Assembly: GCF_947503385.1 (NCBI RefSeq)
Contig: NZ_CANNDO010000004.1
Span: 248,001 to 312,000, forward strand
Length of the DNA: 64,000 nucleotides
Direction of reading: 5' to 3'
DNA from: an uncultured Tateyamaria sp.
GTDB taxonomy: Bacteria; Pseudomonadota; Alphaproteobacteria; Rhodobacterales; Rhodobacteraceae
Shown in pieces: positions 33,323-41,626 of this stretch. Position 1 is the stretch's first letter. Each line of letters opens with the position of its first letter. The translations under genes were made by a program, and so were the position numbers. Below the pieces are notes generated by a model that did no database searches, had not been told where the DNA came from, and saw only the letters and a list, made by a program, of their open reading frames with translations.

Positions 33323-33820
33323 TTAGTCCGGCTTGGGCGGCTTGCCGCGTTTCCCGCGCGGTCCCTTTTGCAACACCGCTTCGACCGTGTCGGCATAGTT
33401 GCGCCGCTCTTGCGGGGACATCGCCTCGATCGTGTCCAGCCACGCCTCCTGCGCCACCGCCTGCACCCGCGCCACGCCATCGGCCTGACTGGCCAGCACC
33501 GCACGTACAGCGGCGCGGTCCATCGGTTCAGCGCGCAGCGCGGCCAGCATATCGTCGAACTGCGCCTTTCGGCTGCGCCTGTCCGGCAGGCTGGGGTCAT
33601 TGCGCACCGCACCCATCACGGCACGGCGATCCGTACGGTCCAGCGCCACGATATAGGGCAGCGCATAGCTCAACCCCGGCCCGCCCCCGCGCAGCGGCCC
33701 CGGCCCGCGCGTCAGCAACCCCGCCACCAACCCCACGATGGCAAGGTTCAGCGCCAGCGACAGGGCCAGCAGGATCCTGACCCAGAGGGGGCAGCGTTTG
33801 CGTGTGATCTCTTCGGTCAT
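33323..33820 (-). CDS. Spy/CpxP-like periplasmic stress protein (heavy-metal resistance family)
   Basis: A 165-residue protein with one N-terminal membrane anchor (VRILLALSLALNLAIVGLVAGLL, about 12-34) and a helical periplasmic part of the LTxxQ/Spy type, with SPQERRNYADTVEAVLQ in place of the classical LTPEQ. The basic C terminus (KGPRGKRGKPPKP) is unusual. ATG 33820 is one base after the upstream gene's stop. Encoded with a sigma factor and a small membrane protein, it probably takes part in sensing envelope stress, like CnrX or CpxP relatives. Confidence 0.78.
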   Translation of the reverse strand: MTEEITRKRCPLWVRILLALSLALNLAIVGLVAGLLTRGPGPLRGGGPGLSYALPYIVALDRTDRRAVMGAVRNDPSLPDRRSRKAQFDDMLAALRAEPMDRAAVRAVLASQADGVARVQAVAQEAWLDTIEAMSPQERRNYADTVEAVLQKGPRGKRGKPPKPD

Positions 33821-33821
33821 C

Positions 33822-34190
33822 CTACCCCTCCTCGAAGTCCCAGCCATTTACGCTGAACCCCAGAGTGTCATCGTAATACGTGGCGTAGTCCCCCAGCCAC
33901 AGCGCGTTGAGGCCGGTGGCGTCCAGCGCGCCCAGCCCCACCGCAAAACCCACGGCGGTCGCCGCCACCAACCCGCCCACAGATGGCCAGCCACCCAAAC
34001 CCGCAAGGATTTGGCGCAACAGCCCGTCTCGCGCAGGCGCACCGCCCGGCGCTGGCATCGCCGCCTCGGCATCGGCCAGCACACGCGCCATCAGGTCGCC
34101 GGAAGCGTCGGGCACTTCGGCTTGCCCCACATCGTCCAGCAGCGCATCCACCCAATCGGTCTTGTCAGCAGGGTCTGTCATCTTGCTCAT
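33822..34190 (-). CDS. Small membrane protein, probable anti-sigma factor
   Basis: A 122-residue protein with an acidic cytoplasmic N terminus (about 1-65), one membrane segment (SVGGLVAATAVGFAVGLGALDATGL, about 70-93) and a short periplasmic tail. Its ATG overlaps the sigma factor stop (ATGA), the typical sigma/anti-sigma arrangement. It lacks the zinc HxxxCxxC of ZAS anti-sigma factors, so the assignment rests on size, topology and position. Confidence 0.7.
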   Translation of the reverse strand: MSKMTDPADKTDWVDALLDDVGQAEVPDASGDLMARVLADAEAAMPAPGGAPARDGLLRQILAGLGGWPSVGGLVAATAVGFAVGLGALDATGLNALWLGDYATYYDDTLGFSVNGWDFEEG

Positions 34191-34780
34191 CCTTCGTATC
34201 CAAGGGCAGTGGCCTGCCCCTTGAGTGCCGCCGCCAAGGCGCGTTTGCCGCGTGCCGTGAGGCTTTCCACAGCCTCGACGCTGACGTCCAGCCGTTCTGC
34301 GATCTCCGGGTTCGTCGCACCCTCGAAATGGCGCAACATCACTGCAAGGCGCTGCCGTTCCGGCAACGACGCCAATGCGCGTGCCAAAGCGTCGCGGCGA
34401 GCCTGCGCCAGCAAACGATCCTCGGCCCCCGGTGCCGGATCAAGCGGCTCTGCCACGTCATCCAGCGCCACCGGCCCCCGTGGCCTGCGCCGCAACCGGT
34501 CGGTACACAGATTTGCCACTACACGGTAGAGCCACGTGGTGACCTTCGCCTCGCCCGTGCGCCAGTCCGGCGCGATTTTCCACAAGCGCATCATCGCCTC
34601 TTGCGCGACATCCTCGGCTTCGGCCCGGTCGCCCAGCAGGCGCATGGCGTGTCCGTAAGCGCGCGGTGTCAGCCGTGTGGTCAGCGCACGCGCCGCAGCC
34701 GCATCGCCGCGCGCATAGCGCGCCAGCAATGCAGCCTCCTCCGGGCCATCCGTGTCTTGGGCATCCAGTGGCATCGTCAT
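34187..34780 (-). CDS. ECF-type RNA polymerase sigma factor
   Basis: A 197-residue sigma-70 of the extracytoplasmic function class. Region 2 contains the core-binding and -10-reading segment AEDVAQEAMMRLWKIAPDWR followed by KVTTWLYRVVANLCTDRLRRR; region 4 contains LASLPERQRLAVMLRHFEGATNPEIAERLDVSVEAVESLTARGKRAL. ATG at 34780 gives normal length; the frame remains open upstream in the EF-hand gene but does not resemble a sigma factor there. It heads a unit with the anti-sigma-like and Spy-like genes, 58 bp after the EF-hand gene. Confidence 0.92.
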   Translation of the reverse strand: MTMPLDAQDTDGPEEAALLARYARGDAAAARALTTRLTPRAYGHAMRLLGDRAEAEDVAQEAMMRLWKIAPDWRTGEAKVTTWLYRVVANLCTDRLRRRPRGPVALDDVAEPLDPAPGAEDRLLAQARRDALARALASLPERQRLAVMLRHFEGATNPEIAERLDVSVEAVESLTARGKRALAAALKGQATALGYEG

Positions 34781-34838
34781 CTTCTGACGGGCTAACGTGC
34801 CCCCGCCCCCGTTCACAAGGGGCAAGGGCACGCACGCA

Positions 34839-35282
34839 TCAATCCGCGCCGTGTCGCTTGCCGCGACGTTCGCGCATCTTGTCGCGTGCCGCGTCAAACT
34901 CTGCTTGCGTAATCGTCCCGCTGTTGTCGCTGTCAATCCGGTCAAAGAACCGGCCCGCATTGCGCCGCTCAGTGATCTCATCCTGCGACAATTGCCCGTC
35001 GCCATTGGCGTCCATCCGCTCGATGATCCGCGCAGCACGGTCGCTGGCGCGCGCAGAGGCCTGCGCCTCAAGCTCGGCCTGGCTCAGTTGGCCATCACCG
35101 TTTGTGTCTGCCTCTTGGAAGCGGATGGCACCCCGCGCCTGCAACTCTTCGCGGGTCAATTCGCCATTGCCATCCGTGTCCAAGGTGGCAAGGTCGGGCC
35201 CTTGCCCACGCGCCAACGCGCTTGTGCTGGTCACGGCAGTGGCCGCCATCGCGACAACAAGAATAAAGGCGGTACGTTTCAT
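34839..35282 (-). CDS. Secreted EF-hand calcium-binding protein
   Basis: A 147-residue protein with a signal peptide (to about residue 25, ALA-R) and four EF-hand loops: DTDGNGELTREE, DTNGDGQLSQAE, DANGDGQLSQDE and DSDNSGTITQAE. All have Asp at positions 1 and 3 and Glu at 12, so calcium binding in the periplasm is likely. It is on the same strand and just upstream of the ECF sigma factor unit, which suggests that calcium or envelope status is linked to that sigma factor; the link is inference. Confidence 0.92.
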   Translation of the reverse strand: MKRTAFILVVAMAATAVTSTSALARGQGPDLATLDTDGNGELTREELQARGAIRFQEADTNGDGQLSQAELEAQASARASDRAARIIERMDANGDGQLSQDEITERRNAGRFFDRIDSDNSGTITQAEFDAARDKMRERRGKRHGAD

Positions 35283-35480
35283 TTGGCTTACTCCGTTTGT
35301 TCAGACCGGCACCTGCTCATTGCGTGCCGAATACCCATCAAACGGAACCCGCCCGCATTTCCGTCGAAATTAATTTTTACATGGCAGCGCGGCGCGACAT
35401 CGGGACGCAAGGACAGATTGCGCCATTCCGATTTGCGCCGCGCACGCCCAGTGTAGGGAGATCGGACAAACGAGCACCCC

Positions 35481-35894
35481 ATGCGACACGAGCAGATCAC
35501 ACGGCACACCCACGACCCCGTGGACAAAGGCACCCGCCGGATGCGGCCCGCCCTGCTGCGCGGCTGGCGCCGCAGGTGCCCGCGCTGTGGCCGCGGTGCC
35601 CTTCTCAAAGGGTATCTCAAGGTCGCCAGCAGCTGTGCAGTCTGCAAGCTCGACTACTCGCATCACCGTGCCGATGATGGCCCTGCGTACCTGACCATCC
35701 TACTGGTCGGTCATCTGATGGCCCCGCTTTTGCATGTGGTGTTTGTCACGTGGCGGCCCGAACCGTTGATCCTGTTCACGATCTTTGCGGTTGGATGTGT
35801 CGGCCTGTCGCTTTACCTTCTGCCAAGACTGAAGGGGGCGATTGTCGGGTTCCAATGGGCGCGCGCCATGGGCGGGTTCGGCCAGCACGGATGA
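35481..35894 (+). CDS. DUF983 membrane protein
   Basis: A 137-residue protein of family DUF983. A cytoplasmic zinc-ribbon-like part (RRCPRCGRGALLKG...SSCAVCKLDYS, about 31-60) is followed by two membrane segments (AYLTILLVGHLMAPLLHVVFV and LILFTIFAVGCVGLSLYLL). The family is widespread in alphaproteobacteria and of unknown function. It overlaps the NUDIX gene by ATGA. Confidence 0.9.
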   Translation: MRHEQITRHTHDPVDKGTRRMRPALLRGWRRRCPRCGRGALLKGYLKVASSCAVCKLDYSHHRADDGPAYLTILLVGHLMAPLLHVVFVTWRPEPLILFTIFAVGCVGLSLYLLPRLKGAIVGFQWARAMGGFGQHG

Positions 35895-36610
35895 CCCGAC
35901 CCCCAGCAAGGGGCCAGATGAGCATCGACAAAAGCCAGATCCGCGACGCCGCTACCGTCATTGTCCTGCGGGACACCGACACCAATCCACGTATTCTTAT
36001 GGGCCAGCGTGGCGCAAAGGCCGCATTCATGCCCAACAAGTTTGTCTTTCCCGGTGGCGCCGTGGATGCAGGCGACGCGCAGGTGCCGCTGGGCACAGCA
36101 CTGCCCGCGCCGTGTGCCACCCGGCTCGACGATGACAGCGCGCCGGGTCTGGGCCCCGCCATCGCGGCCGCTGCGGTGCGCGAACTCTTTGAGGAGACCG
36201 GTCAAATTCTGGGAACGCCGGGCGCGTGGCAGGACCCGCCTGCCGACTGGCGGGCCTTTGCCGCCAGCGGTCACCTGCCCCACGCCGCCGCCCTGCGCTT
36301 TGTCTTTCGCGCGTTGACCCCGCCGGGACGGCCCCGCCGGTTTGATGCACGATTTTTTGTGGTGTCGGCGGATGCGCTTGCCTCGGACCCGGACGATTTC
36401 TCTGCCGCCTCGGACGAGCTGTCTCATCTGCAATGGGTTGAACTGGCCCAAGCGCGCCGCTTTGACATGCCCTTCATCACGGAAGTGGTGTTGAGCGAGG
36501 TGCAATCGCAACTAAACGGCGCGCCAGAGCCGCAATCCGTGCCGTTTTTTAAGAACGACGATGAAGAAAGCCTGTTCCTGCGCCTGCGCGGCGACTGGGT
36601 GCGGGACTAG
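35891..36610 (+). CDS. NUDIX hydrolase
   Basis: A 239-residue NUDIX-fold protein, somewhat longer than the minimal domain. VFPGGAVDAGD precedes the helix AAAAVRELFEETGQILG, which carries the REXXEE-type metal-binding part of the Nudix box (about 88-112). It is of the CoA-pyrophosphatase/NUDT19-like group, with a long insert between the box elements. Two starts are possible: ATG 35891, which overlaps the DUF983 stop, and ATG 35918, preceded by AAGGGG; the first is used here. Its stop shares CTAG with the convergent EamA gene. Confidence 0.87.
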   Translation: MTRPPARGQMSIDKSQIRDAATVIVLRDTDTNPRILMGQRGAKAAFMPNKFVFPGGAVDAGDAQVPLGTALPAPCATRLDDDSAPGLGPAIAAAAVRELFEETGQILGTPGAWQDPPADWRAFAASGHLPHAAALRFVFRALTPPGRPRRFDARFFVVSADALASDPDDFSAASDELSHLQWVELAQARRFDMPFITEVVLSEVQSQLNGAPEPQSVPFFKNDDEESLFLRLRGDWVRD

Positions 36611-37509
36611 ATCAGCAGCACCAGTGTCAGGATCGACGCCATTAGGATACCCATGCCGACCCATTCGCGCCGCGTAACCGCCTCGCGGAAAATCAAGACA
36701 CTGGCAAGCCCGCTGAACACAAGTTCGATCTGGCCGACCGCATTCACGTAAGCCGCGTTTTGCAAGGTGAACGCCGTAAACCAGCAAAACGACCCGGCCA
36801 TAGACAAAAGACCAACCCAAACGGCCACTCGCCGCGCTTCCCACACGGCTCGCACCTGTCCCGGGTCGCGCCAGCGCAACCAGAAAACCATGGCCAAGGT
36901 CTGCATCGCCGTGACCGCGGCAAGCGTCAGTCCCGCCCGCGCAAACGGATCGTCCAGCGCAAGGCTCAGCGACGCGCCGCGATAGGACACGCCGGAGATC
37001 GAGAACAAAAATCCCGCCCCAAGGCCAAGCCCCGCCGCCCGGTTCATCAGGTCACGCCAGCCAAACCGGGCCAGTTCCGGCGGCACCGACAACAGCAGGA
37101 CCCCAACCAATCCCAGCGCGATGGCGACAAATCCCCAGACCGATACCGTGTCGCCCAACAGAAGCCACCCGGTCAGCACCGCCTGCATCACGGCGGTTTT
37201 CTGGAATGTCACACCCACGGCAAAGTTGCGCGCCTTGAACAGCATCACAACGGCCACGGTGGCCAAAATCTGCGCCACCCCGCCTGCCGCGGCAAACAGC
37301 CAGAACGACAGCGGCACCGCTGGCAGCGCCTGTTCTGACGCCACGAGGTACAGTGTGATGCCCACCGCCGCGAGCGGCGCAGAATACAGAAACCGTGCCA
37401 GTGTTGCTCCGGACGCACTCAGCGTGCCCAACGACAATTGCCGTTGCAGCATAAAGCGCAGCGTTTGGAAAAACGCCGCCGCCACCGTGATCGAAATCCA
37501 GAGGGTCAT
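36607..37509 (-). CDS. EamA/DMT-family transporter
   Basis: A 300-residue inner-membrane protein with ten predicted membrane helices in two EamA repeats, starting MTLWISITVAAAFFQTLRFM. Drug/metabolite transporters export amino acids, nucleobases or other small molecules; the substrate here cannot be told. It lies 13 bp downstream of the desaturase gene on the same strand. The last four bases overlap the NUDIX stop. Confidence 0.9.
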   Translation of the reverse strand: MTLWISITVAAAFFQTLRFMLQRQLSLGTLSASGATLARFLYSAPLAAVGITLYLVASEQALPAVPLSFWLFAAAGGVAQILATVAVVMLFKARNFAVGVTFQKTAVMQAVLTGWLLLGDTVSVWGFVAIALGLVGVLLLSVPPELARFGWRDLMNRAAGLGLGAGFLFSISGVSYRGASLSLALDDPFARAGLTLAAVTAMQTLAMVFWLRWRDPGQVRAVWEARRVAVWVGLLSMAGSFCWFTAFTLQNAAYVNAVGQIELVFSGLASVLIFREAVTRREWVGMGILMASILTLVLLI

Positions 37510-37522
37510 GCCCCTCTATCGA

Positions 37523-38452
37523 TCATCCCTTGGGCGAGGGCCAGAGCGGATGCGCCACCGGATCCTTTGCGGTGAGCGCGTAGCGCGCGAACACTTCGGC
37601 ATAAGAGCCATAGCGATACCCGTCATTGCAGCCCAGATAGCGCGCCTTGTGCGCGGCATAAAGCGCTGGCAGGCGATACCACGGCACCCGCGGGTGCATA
37701 TGATGCACCACGTGGAAGTTGTTGTTCAGAAACAGAAACGCCAGCAGACCACGGTCTTCGACGATCACGGTCCGGCCGCGCGCCTTGTCATGCGCCTGAT
37801 GTTCGAGAAAGGTGCGTATCTTCAGGATCGACACCGCCACATAGCTGCATAACACATAGTGCCACAGCGCCATGGGTGCGGCCGCAATGACGGTCAGCAC
37901 GATGGCCACACCGGGCACATGCACGGCCCAGCCCAGCAGGACCTGCCGGTCTCCGCCCCGGATCGCGCGCCAATCCGCTGCCATGAACGCCGCCTGTGCG
38001 ACCAGCGGGCCAATGGCCATGCGCCCCAGCAGCGTGTTGTTCCACGCCAGCAGCCGCCGCCGCCAGCGCGGCAGCGCGGCCCAGACCACCGGGTCCAGGT
38101 AGTTGGTTTCTGGGTCGTCATAAGGATCGGTCAGGTTTGCATCCTGATGATGGGCCAGATGCGTGTCGCGGAACCGGATGTAGGGGATGAACAGGCCGGG
38201 GTTCACAATCACCAACGCCTCGTTCACCTTGCGTGACGGGAACGGGTGGCCATGCAGCACCTCATGGCTGAGCGACGCGTGCAGCACCAGCGCCAGCACC
38301 ACCACAAAGGTTGCCACAAGCGGTATCGCCGCCAGAACCCAGACCCCCAGCCACAGCGCCAGCAGACACAGGACAAACAGCGCGGCCGTAATCCATTCGA
38401 TACGGTATGGCAAAGCGGCGGGCACATGGCGCGTGGCTGCGCGGGGCGACAT
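37523..38452 (-). CDS. Membrane fatty acid desaturase/hydroxylase-family protein
   Basis: A 309-residue integral membrane di-iron enzyme. The three histidine boxes are HEVLHGH (about 64-70), HLAHH (about 100-104) and HVVHH (about 248-252), and about four hydrophobic helices surround them. The length and the NNNFHVVHHMHP box place it with the short bacterial desaturases that may act on lipids or carotenoid-like substrates. It is divergent from an XRE regulator, which may control it. Confidence 0.9.
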   Translation of the reverse strand: MSPRAATRHVPAALPYRIEWITAALFVLCLLALWLGVWVLAAIPLVATFVVVLALVLHASLSHEVLHGHPFPSRKVNEALVIVNPGLFIPYIRFRDTHLAHHQDANLTDPYDDPETNYLDPVVWAALPRWRRRLLAWNNTLLGRMAIGPLVAQAAFMAADWRAIRGGDRQVLLGWAVHVPGVAIVLTVIAAAPMALWHYVLCSYVAVSILKIRTFLEHQAHDKARGRTVIVEDRGLLAFLFLNNNFHVVHHMHPRVPWYRLPALYAAHKARYLGCNDGYRYGSYAEVFARYALTAKDPVAHPLWPSPKG

Positions 38453-38522
38453 ATCGGGCCTTTCAACGATACAAGGGACCCGTCTGGTCTAGCGCTCCGC
38501 GCGACACCCGAGAATTCCGAAT

Positions 38523-38559
38523 ATTGTTAACAATCTCTACAAATGGTGATAAATATCAC
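38523..38559. promoter_or_regulatory. Two palindromes before the XRE regulator gene
   Basis: ATTGTTAACAAT (38523-38534) is a perfect 12-bp palindrome; GTGATA-AA-TATCAC (38546-38559) is a second, unrelated one ending four bases before the ATG. Both are AT-rich in a GC-rich region. They suit autoregulation by the XRE protein and control of the divergent desaturase. Confidence 0.6.
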
Positions 38560-38562
38560 GTT

Positions 38563-39420
38563 ATGTCAGATATTCTCGACAAGCGGGCGCGCGCCGCTCT
38601 CTTCCGCGCGCGGCTGTCCATGGCGATGGCCGAACAGAACATGACGCAAAGCGGGCTGGCCCGCCTCATCGGCTCTGATCGCTCCACCATCAGCCAAGCG
38701 CTCACCGATACCGGCACCCGGCTGCCCGGCGCACATGTGGTTGGCGCCTGTGCGCAGGCGCTTGGCGTATCTGCCGACTGGCTGATGGGCCTGTCCGACC
38801 GCCCCGAAAGCGCGTCTGCCCTCACGGCCATGGCCCTCACGCTGACCGAAGCGCCCCGCGCTCTGATCGACGAACGTATCTTTGCCTGGCACCAAGAGGC
38901 GATGGGGTACAAAATCCGCCACGTCCCCGCAGGCCTGCCCGACATGCTCAAGACCGAGGACATGTTGGCGTGGGAATATGGCCCCCATCTGGGCCGCACC
39001 ACGACGCAAGCCATCAACGCCTCGCGCGACCGGCTCAACTGGATGCGCGCCTCACCGTCGGATTACGAGATTGCCATGCCAATCTACGAGATTGACAGTT
39101 TTGCCCGCGGCACAGGCTACTATGGCGATCTGCCCAGCCACGTGCGCGCCGCACAGCTTGACCATCTGCAGGAACTCACCGAGCAGCTTTATCCGCGCCT
39201 GCGGCTCTATCTGTATGACGCGCGGCGGCTATACTCCGCCCCGGTCACCGTGTTCGGGCCATTGCTGGCCGTGCTGTACTCGGGCGGCCATTACCTCGCC
39301 TTTCGCGACCGCGAACGGATCGAAACACTGACCGCACATTTTGACCAACTGGTGCGCGAGGCCAGCTATACTGCACGGGACATGTCCACCCATTTCGCCG
39401 GTCTGCGTGGTGTGATCTAG
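38563..39420 (+). CDS. XRE-family helix-turn-helix regulator with C-terminal sensor-like domain
   Basis: A 285-residue protein. The helix-turn-helix is within about 18-70 (QNMTQSGLARLIGSDRSTISQAL), followed by ALGVSADWLMGLSDRP. The C-terminal 200 residues form a conserved but unnamed domain seen in Rhodobacteraceae regulators. The start at 38563 follows the two palindromes; the open frame upstream is not coding in homologs. It is convergent with, and shares its CTAG stop with, the carnitine dehydrogenase gene. A role in membrane lipid adjustment with the divergent desaturase is inference. Confidence 0.85.
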   Translation: MSDILDKRARAALFRARLSMAMAEQNMTQSGLARLIGSDRSTISQALTDTGTRLPGAHVVGACAQALGVSADWLMGLSDRPESASALTAMALTLTEAPRALIDERIFAWHQEAMGYKIRHVPAGLPDMLKTEDMLAWEYGPHLGRTTTQAINASRDRLNWMRASPSDYEIAMPIYEIDSFARGTGYYGDLPSHVRAAQLDHLQELTEQLYPRLRLYLYDARRLYSAPVTVFGPLLAVLYSGGHYLAFRDRERIETLTAHFDQLVREASYTARDMSTHFAGLRGVI

Positions 39421-40892
39421 GGCCGCTGGCCCACCGACCGCCCCACCCCTTCGGGTGTGGCAAGGTGCGCGTGCGCCTCTGCTATCCGGGTCAGAGCCGC
39501 CAAAATCTGTGGCGCGGGGTCACTGGGTTTGCGCGTCTCAAGGCTCACATGCAGCAGGAAATGCTCCGCCGTGGCCAAAAGCCGGTCGCCCTGTCGCATT
39601 TCGTGCCACAGGTGCAGCTTTTTGCCTGCCCCGCTCAGCACCTGTGTCACGACCTCGATCCGCGCACCCGCACGGACCTCATCGATATGGCGTAGATGCG
39701 TCTCGGCAGTGAAATAGCTGCCACCGGTCGCGACGTAATCCGCATCACAGCCGATCAGCGCCATAAACCGGTCCGTGGCATCGCCAAAGGCTTGCAGATA
39801 CCGCGCCTCGTTCATGTGCCCGTTATAGTCAGTCCAATCGAGCGGCACGGTCCGCTGCACGGTCGGGATAGGTCCGCCCACATCCTCAAGCATGTCCGCA
39901 CGGGCCGCCAGCACAGTGCCCTGCGCCAACGCCGCATCATGCGCGTTCAGCACGGCACCCGCGCCCCAGTTGGTCTGCTTTAGTGCCCGCAACAGGCCCA
40001 CAAGGTTGTTGTCGCGCGCCTGCAACATCTCGGGGATGGTCATATGCCCGGATTGCGCATCCGACTGCCCCGCAATCAGGTCCACCAGTGCGTCGGTGAA
40101 TTCGGGCACGTCCATCAGCTTGGTCCACGGCCACTGCAAGGCGGGGCCAAACTGCGCCATGAAATGGCGCATCCCCGCAGCTCCCCCTGCCGTACGATAG
40201 GTATCAAACAGCCCCATCTGCGCCCAGCGAATCCCAAAGCCCATGCGGATCGCTTCGTCAATTTCCTCTGTGGTGGCGACCCCGTCTTTGACCAGCCACA
40301 GCGCTTCGCGCCACACCGCTTCGAGAAAGCGGTCGGCGATATGCGCGTCGATCTCCTTGCGCACATGCAGCGGGAACATGCCCAGACCGCGCAACACCGC
40401 CTGTGCGCGGTCGACCAGCGCAGGGTCAGTGTCGGGCGATGGCACCACCTCGACCAGTGGCATCAGGTAAACGGGATTAAACGGGTGGCACACCATGATC
40501 TGCTCCGGCCGCGCGGCACCCTGCTGCAACTCGCTCGGTTTGAAACCAGATGTCGAAGACCCGATGATTGCATCTGCGGCACAGGCGGCCTGCATCTGGG
40601 CCAGCACATTGTGCTTGATCTCCAGCCGCTCGGGCACGCTCTCCTGTATCCACGCGGCCCCGGTCACCGCTTCGGCCAGATCAGCGTGAAAGCTCAACCG
40701 TCCTTCCGACGGCAGTGCCACGTCGGTCAAACCCGGCAATGCACGCCGCGCCTGTTCCAGCACCGGCGCCAGCGTCGCCTCTGCCGTGGGACTGGGGTCG
40801 AACACCCGCACGTCCCATCCGTTCAACAGGAACCGTGCGGCCCAGCCTCCGCCGATCACCCCGCCGCCAATGATTGCCGCCACCTGCGCCAT
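39417..40892 (-). CDS. L-carnitine dehydrogenase fused to betainyl-CoA thioesterase
   Basis: A 491-residue fusion. The first 320 residues are a 3-hydroxyacyl-CoA-dehydrogenase-fold carnitine dehydrogenase: NAD motif AAIIGGGVIGGGWAARFL (about 5-22), VPERLEIKHNV and HPFNPVYLMPLVEV. The last 150 are a 4-hydroxybenzoyl-CoA-thioesterase hotdog fold (PLDWTDYNGHMNEARYLQAFGDA, about 347-369). Carnitine is oxidised to 3-dehydrocarnitine; after the cleavage enzyme encoded upstream makes betainyl-CoA, the thioesterase part releases glycine betaine. AAGGAGGTG lies before the ATG. This fusion is known in alphaproteobacteria. Confidence 0.92.
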   Translation of the reverse strand: MAQVAAIIGGGVIGGGWAARFLLNGWDVRVFDPSPTAEATLAPVLEQARRALPGLTDVALPSEGRLSFHADLAEAVTGAAWIQESVPERLEIKHNVLAQMQAACAADAIIGSSTSGFKPSELQQGAARPEQIMVCHPFNPVYLMPLVEVVPSPDTDPALVDRAQAVLRGLGMFPLHVRKEIDAHIADRFLEAVWREALWLVKDGVATTEEIDEAIRMGFGIRWAQMGLFDTYRTAGGAAGMRHFMAQFGPALQWPWTKLMDVPEFTDALVDLIAGQSDAQSGHMTIPEMLQARDNNLVGLLRALKQTNWGAGAVLNAHDAALAQGTVLAARADMLEDVGGPIPTVQRTVPLDWTDYNGHMNEARYLQAFGDATDRFMALIGCDADYVATGGSYFTAETHLRHIDEVRAGARIEVVTQVLSGAGKKLHLWHEMRQGDRLLATAEHFLLHVSLETRKPSDPAPQILAALTRIAEAHAHLATPEGVGRSVGQRP

Positions 40893-41042
40893 GCAGCACC
40901 TCCTTACGTATCAAGAATTTCCATTGCGCGCTTTGGGCAGGGAGCAACGCAAGGAACACCCGCACCACCGCCCAAAACTCAGACCGCCGGCGCCCCAGCA
41001 CCGGCGCAAGTGCCCGGCCTCCCCCCGGGACAGGGCGCATAA

Positions 41043-41618
41043 TCACGGCGACATCCTCATGTCCTTGAGATCAAAGCCCGAAAACGCCAGCACTTGCCGC
41101 CCCGCCGCGATCCGGTCTGCGCCACCCCGCGGCGCCCGGTCCAGCACCCAGGCAAAGCGTCCATCGGCACCGCCCACAGCCGCTGTGCGAAACCCGTCAT
41201 CGACCCAGACGACAACCGCCCGTCGGGCCGGCCCGCCTTGCGGGTCGCTCAGCACATCTGCCCCGGGCACATCTGTCTCTGCCGGCCAATGCGCTACACC
41301 TTCGACGCACGCGCCCGCCGACACACACCTGCGCGACGTCAGCGTCCAGAGCGGGCCCTCCGGAGCATCCGCGCGCCGCTCCACCAACCTCAGATCTGCA
41401 TCCACCGGATAGGCCCCGCGCACGTACCACAGACCCGCAAACCGCGCATCGTCATAGCGGCTCGTCACGCCGATAGCAGCGGTTGGATTGCGGTAGGGTA
41501 TCGCGACACTACCGGTCGTCGGGCCAAGCGGAGCACAGGCCGTCAGCCCCCACACCAGCACAGCCCATGCACCAAACCCGGACGCAGCCCACGCGCGGCC
41601 AAAGCACGCCCGGTGCAT
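41043..41618 (-). CDS. Lipocalin-like lipoprotein
   Basis: A 191-residue protein with signal peptide and lipobox GLTAC (Cys about 28). The mature part resembles a bacterial lipocalin: YDDARFAGLWYVRGAYP gives the G-x-W motif, and LAFSGFDLKDMRMSP is the C-terminal strand. It lies between the dehydrocarnitine-cleavage and carnitine dehydrogenase genes, nine bases after the former's stop. It may bind a hydrophobic ligand in the envelope; a carnitine-related role (for example acyl-carnitine) is only suggested by position. Confidence 0.75.
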   Translation of the reverse strand: MHRACFGRAWAASGFGAWAVLVWGLTACAPLGPTTGSVAIPYRNPTAAIGVTSRYDDARFAGLWYVRGAYPVDADLRLVERRADAPEGPLWTLTSRRCVSAGACVEGVAHWPAETDVPGADVLSDPQGGPARRAVVVWVDDGFRTAAVGGADGRFAWVLDRAPRGGADRIAAGRQVLAFSGFDLKDMRMSP

Positions 41619-41626
41619 CGGGACAG

